The position numbers were made by a program, and so were the translations under genes. DNA of 7,944 nucleotides. Origin: Gammaproteobacteria bacterium. GTDB taxonomy: Bacteria > Pseudomonadota > Gammaproteobacteria > DRLM01. Positions 7,720 through 7,944 of this stretch are shown piece after piece (position 1 is the stretch's first letter; each line of letters starts with the position of its first letter). The notes under the pieces were generated by a model. The model made no database searches, had not been told where the DNA came from, and saw only the letters and a program-made list of their open reading frames with translations. The DNA is taken from positions 1 through 7,944 of the forward strand of contig WFXX01000114.1 in the NCBI GenBank assembly GCA_015490395.1. The letters are read 5' to 3'.

Positions 7720-7737
7720 CCTCGCTCTTGTCGCCAG

Positions 7738-7944
7738 TTATCGCAGGGCCCGCGCCCGCAGCAGGTAGGCTGCCTGCCCCGCCGCGAAGCCCGATACCAA
7801 GGCCAGCGGCGGCAGCTGTAGCAGCCAGAGGCCGGCGGCGAACAGGCCCAGGATCAGGAAGAAGCGCGCCGCGGCCCCCATGTAGAGGATCCGCAGGCTC
7901 CTCCCGCGGTCGGTCCCCGCCGCCGCGGCGGCCCGGGCCACCCC
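7738..7944 (-). CDS. atpI: ATP synthase protein I, C-terminal part (5' end cut by window edge)
   Basis: AtpI is a small membrane protein that helps assemble the c-ring and is not part of the finished enzyme. Sixty-eight codons are visible, and the frame is open to the right edge. The segment has a basic stretch, then two likely membrane helices: about residues 23-42 (GAAARFFLILGLFAAGLWLL) and 46-62 (PLALVSGFAAGQAAYLL), ending in RARALR and TAA. This helical hairpin resembles the C-terminal half of the AtpI family and sits in the usual place ahead of atpB. A GTG at 7941 could be read as a start, but AtpI is usually 100-130 aa, so I treat the gene as truncated by the window. The call rests on position and hydropathy more than on motifs. 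Confidence 0.85.
   Translation of the reverse strand, partial: GVARAAAAAGTDRGRSLRILYMGAAARFFLILGLFAAGLWLLQLPPLALVSGFAAGQAAYLLRARALR

Overview
The window holds a nearly complete F1Fo ATP synthase operon on the minus strand, followed by the 5' part of glmU. In the direction of transcription (high to low coordinates) the order is atpI (3' end only), atpB (a), atpE (c), atpF (b), atpH (delta), atpA (alpha), atpG (gamma), atpD (beta), atpC (epsilon), glmU (318 codons, running off the left edge). All ten reading frames are intact. Gaps between genes are 10 to 85 bp, so the whole stretch looks like one transcription unit. Its main promoter should lie upstream of atpI, outside the window.

The order I-B-E-F-H-A-G-D-C-glmU is the enterobacterial/gammaproteobacterial layout. 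The proteins closely resemble E. coli subunits from memory: alpha is 513 aa, beta 459 aa, gamma 288 aa, b 156 aa, and the C-terminus of a is very similar. The DNA is strongly GC-rich with G/C-ending codons. This suggests a high-GC gammaproteobacterium, perhaps of the Chromatiales/Ectothiorhodospiraceae type, but the genus cannot be fixed from this sequence.

Right to left: 7944-6426 encodes the AtpI assembly factor end and the proton channel/rotor parts a and c. 6383-5364 encodes the peripheral stalk (b and delta). 5307-986 encodes the catalytic head and central stalk (alpha, gamma, beta, epsilon). 954-1 encodes the N-terminal uridylyltransferase domain and the start of the beta-helix of GlmU, which makes UDP-GlcNAc for peptidoglycan and LPS. 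Together the atp genes build the machine that couples proton flow to ATP synthesis.

No mobile element, CRISPR array, RNA gene or unknown system was found. The points worth a second look concern expression design and subunit detail. Each of the five longer gaps carries a GC-rich inverted repeat soon after the upstream stop codon. Ribosome binding sites are graded: very strong for c, an identical 9-mer for alpha and beta, a rare TTG start for a, and almost none for delta. Subunit c is long (97 aa), with a Glu proton carrier and a Trp in the Gly-rich helix. There is a G8 tract inside glmU. The long plus-strand open frames are GC-bias shadows of the atp genes.
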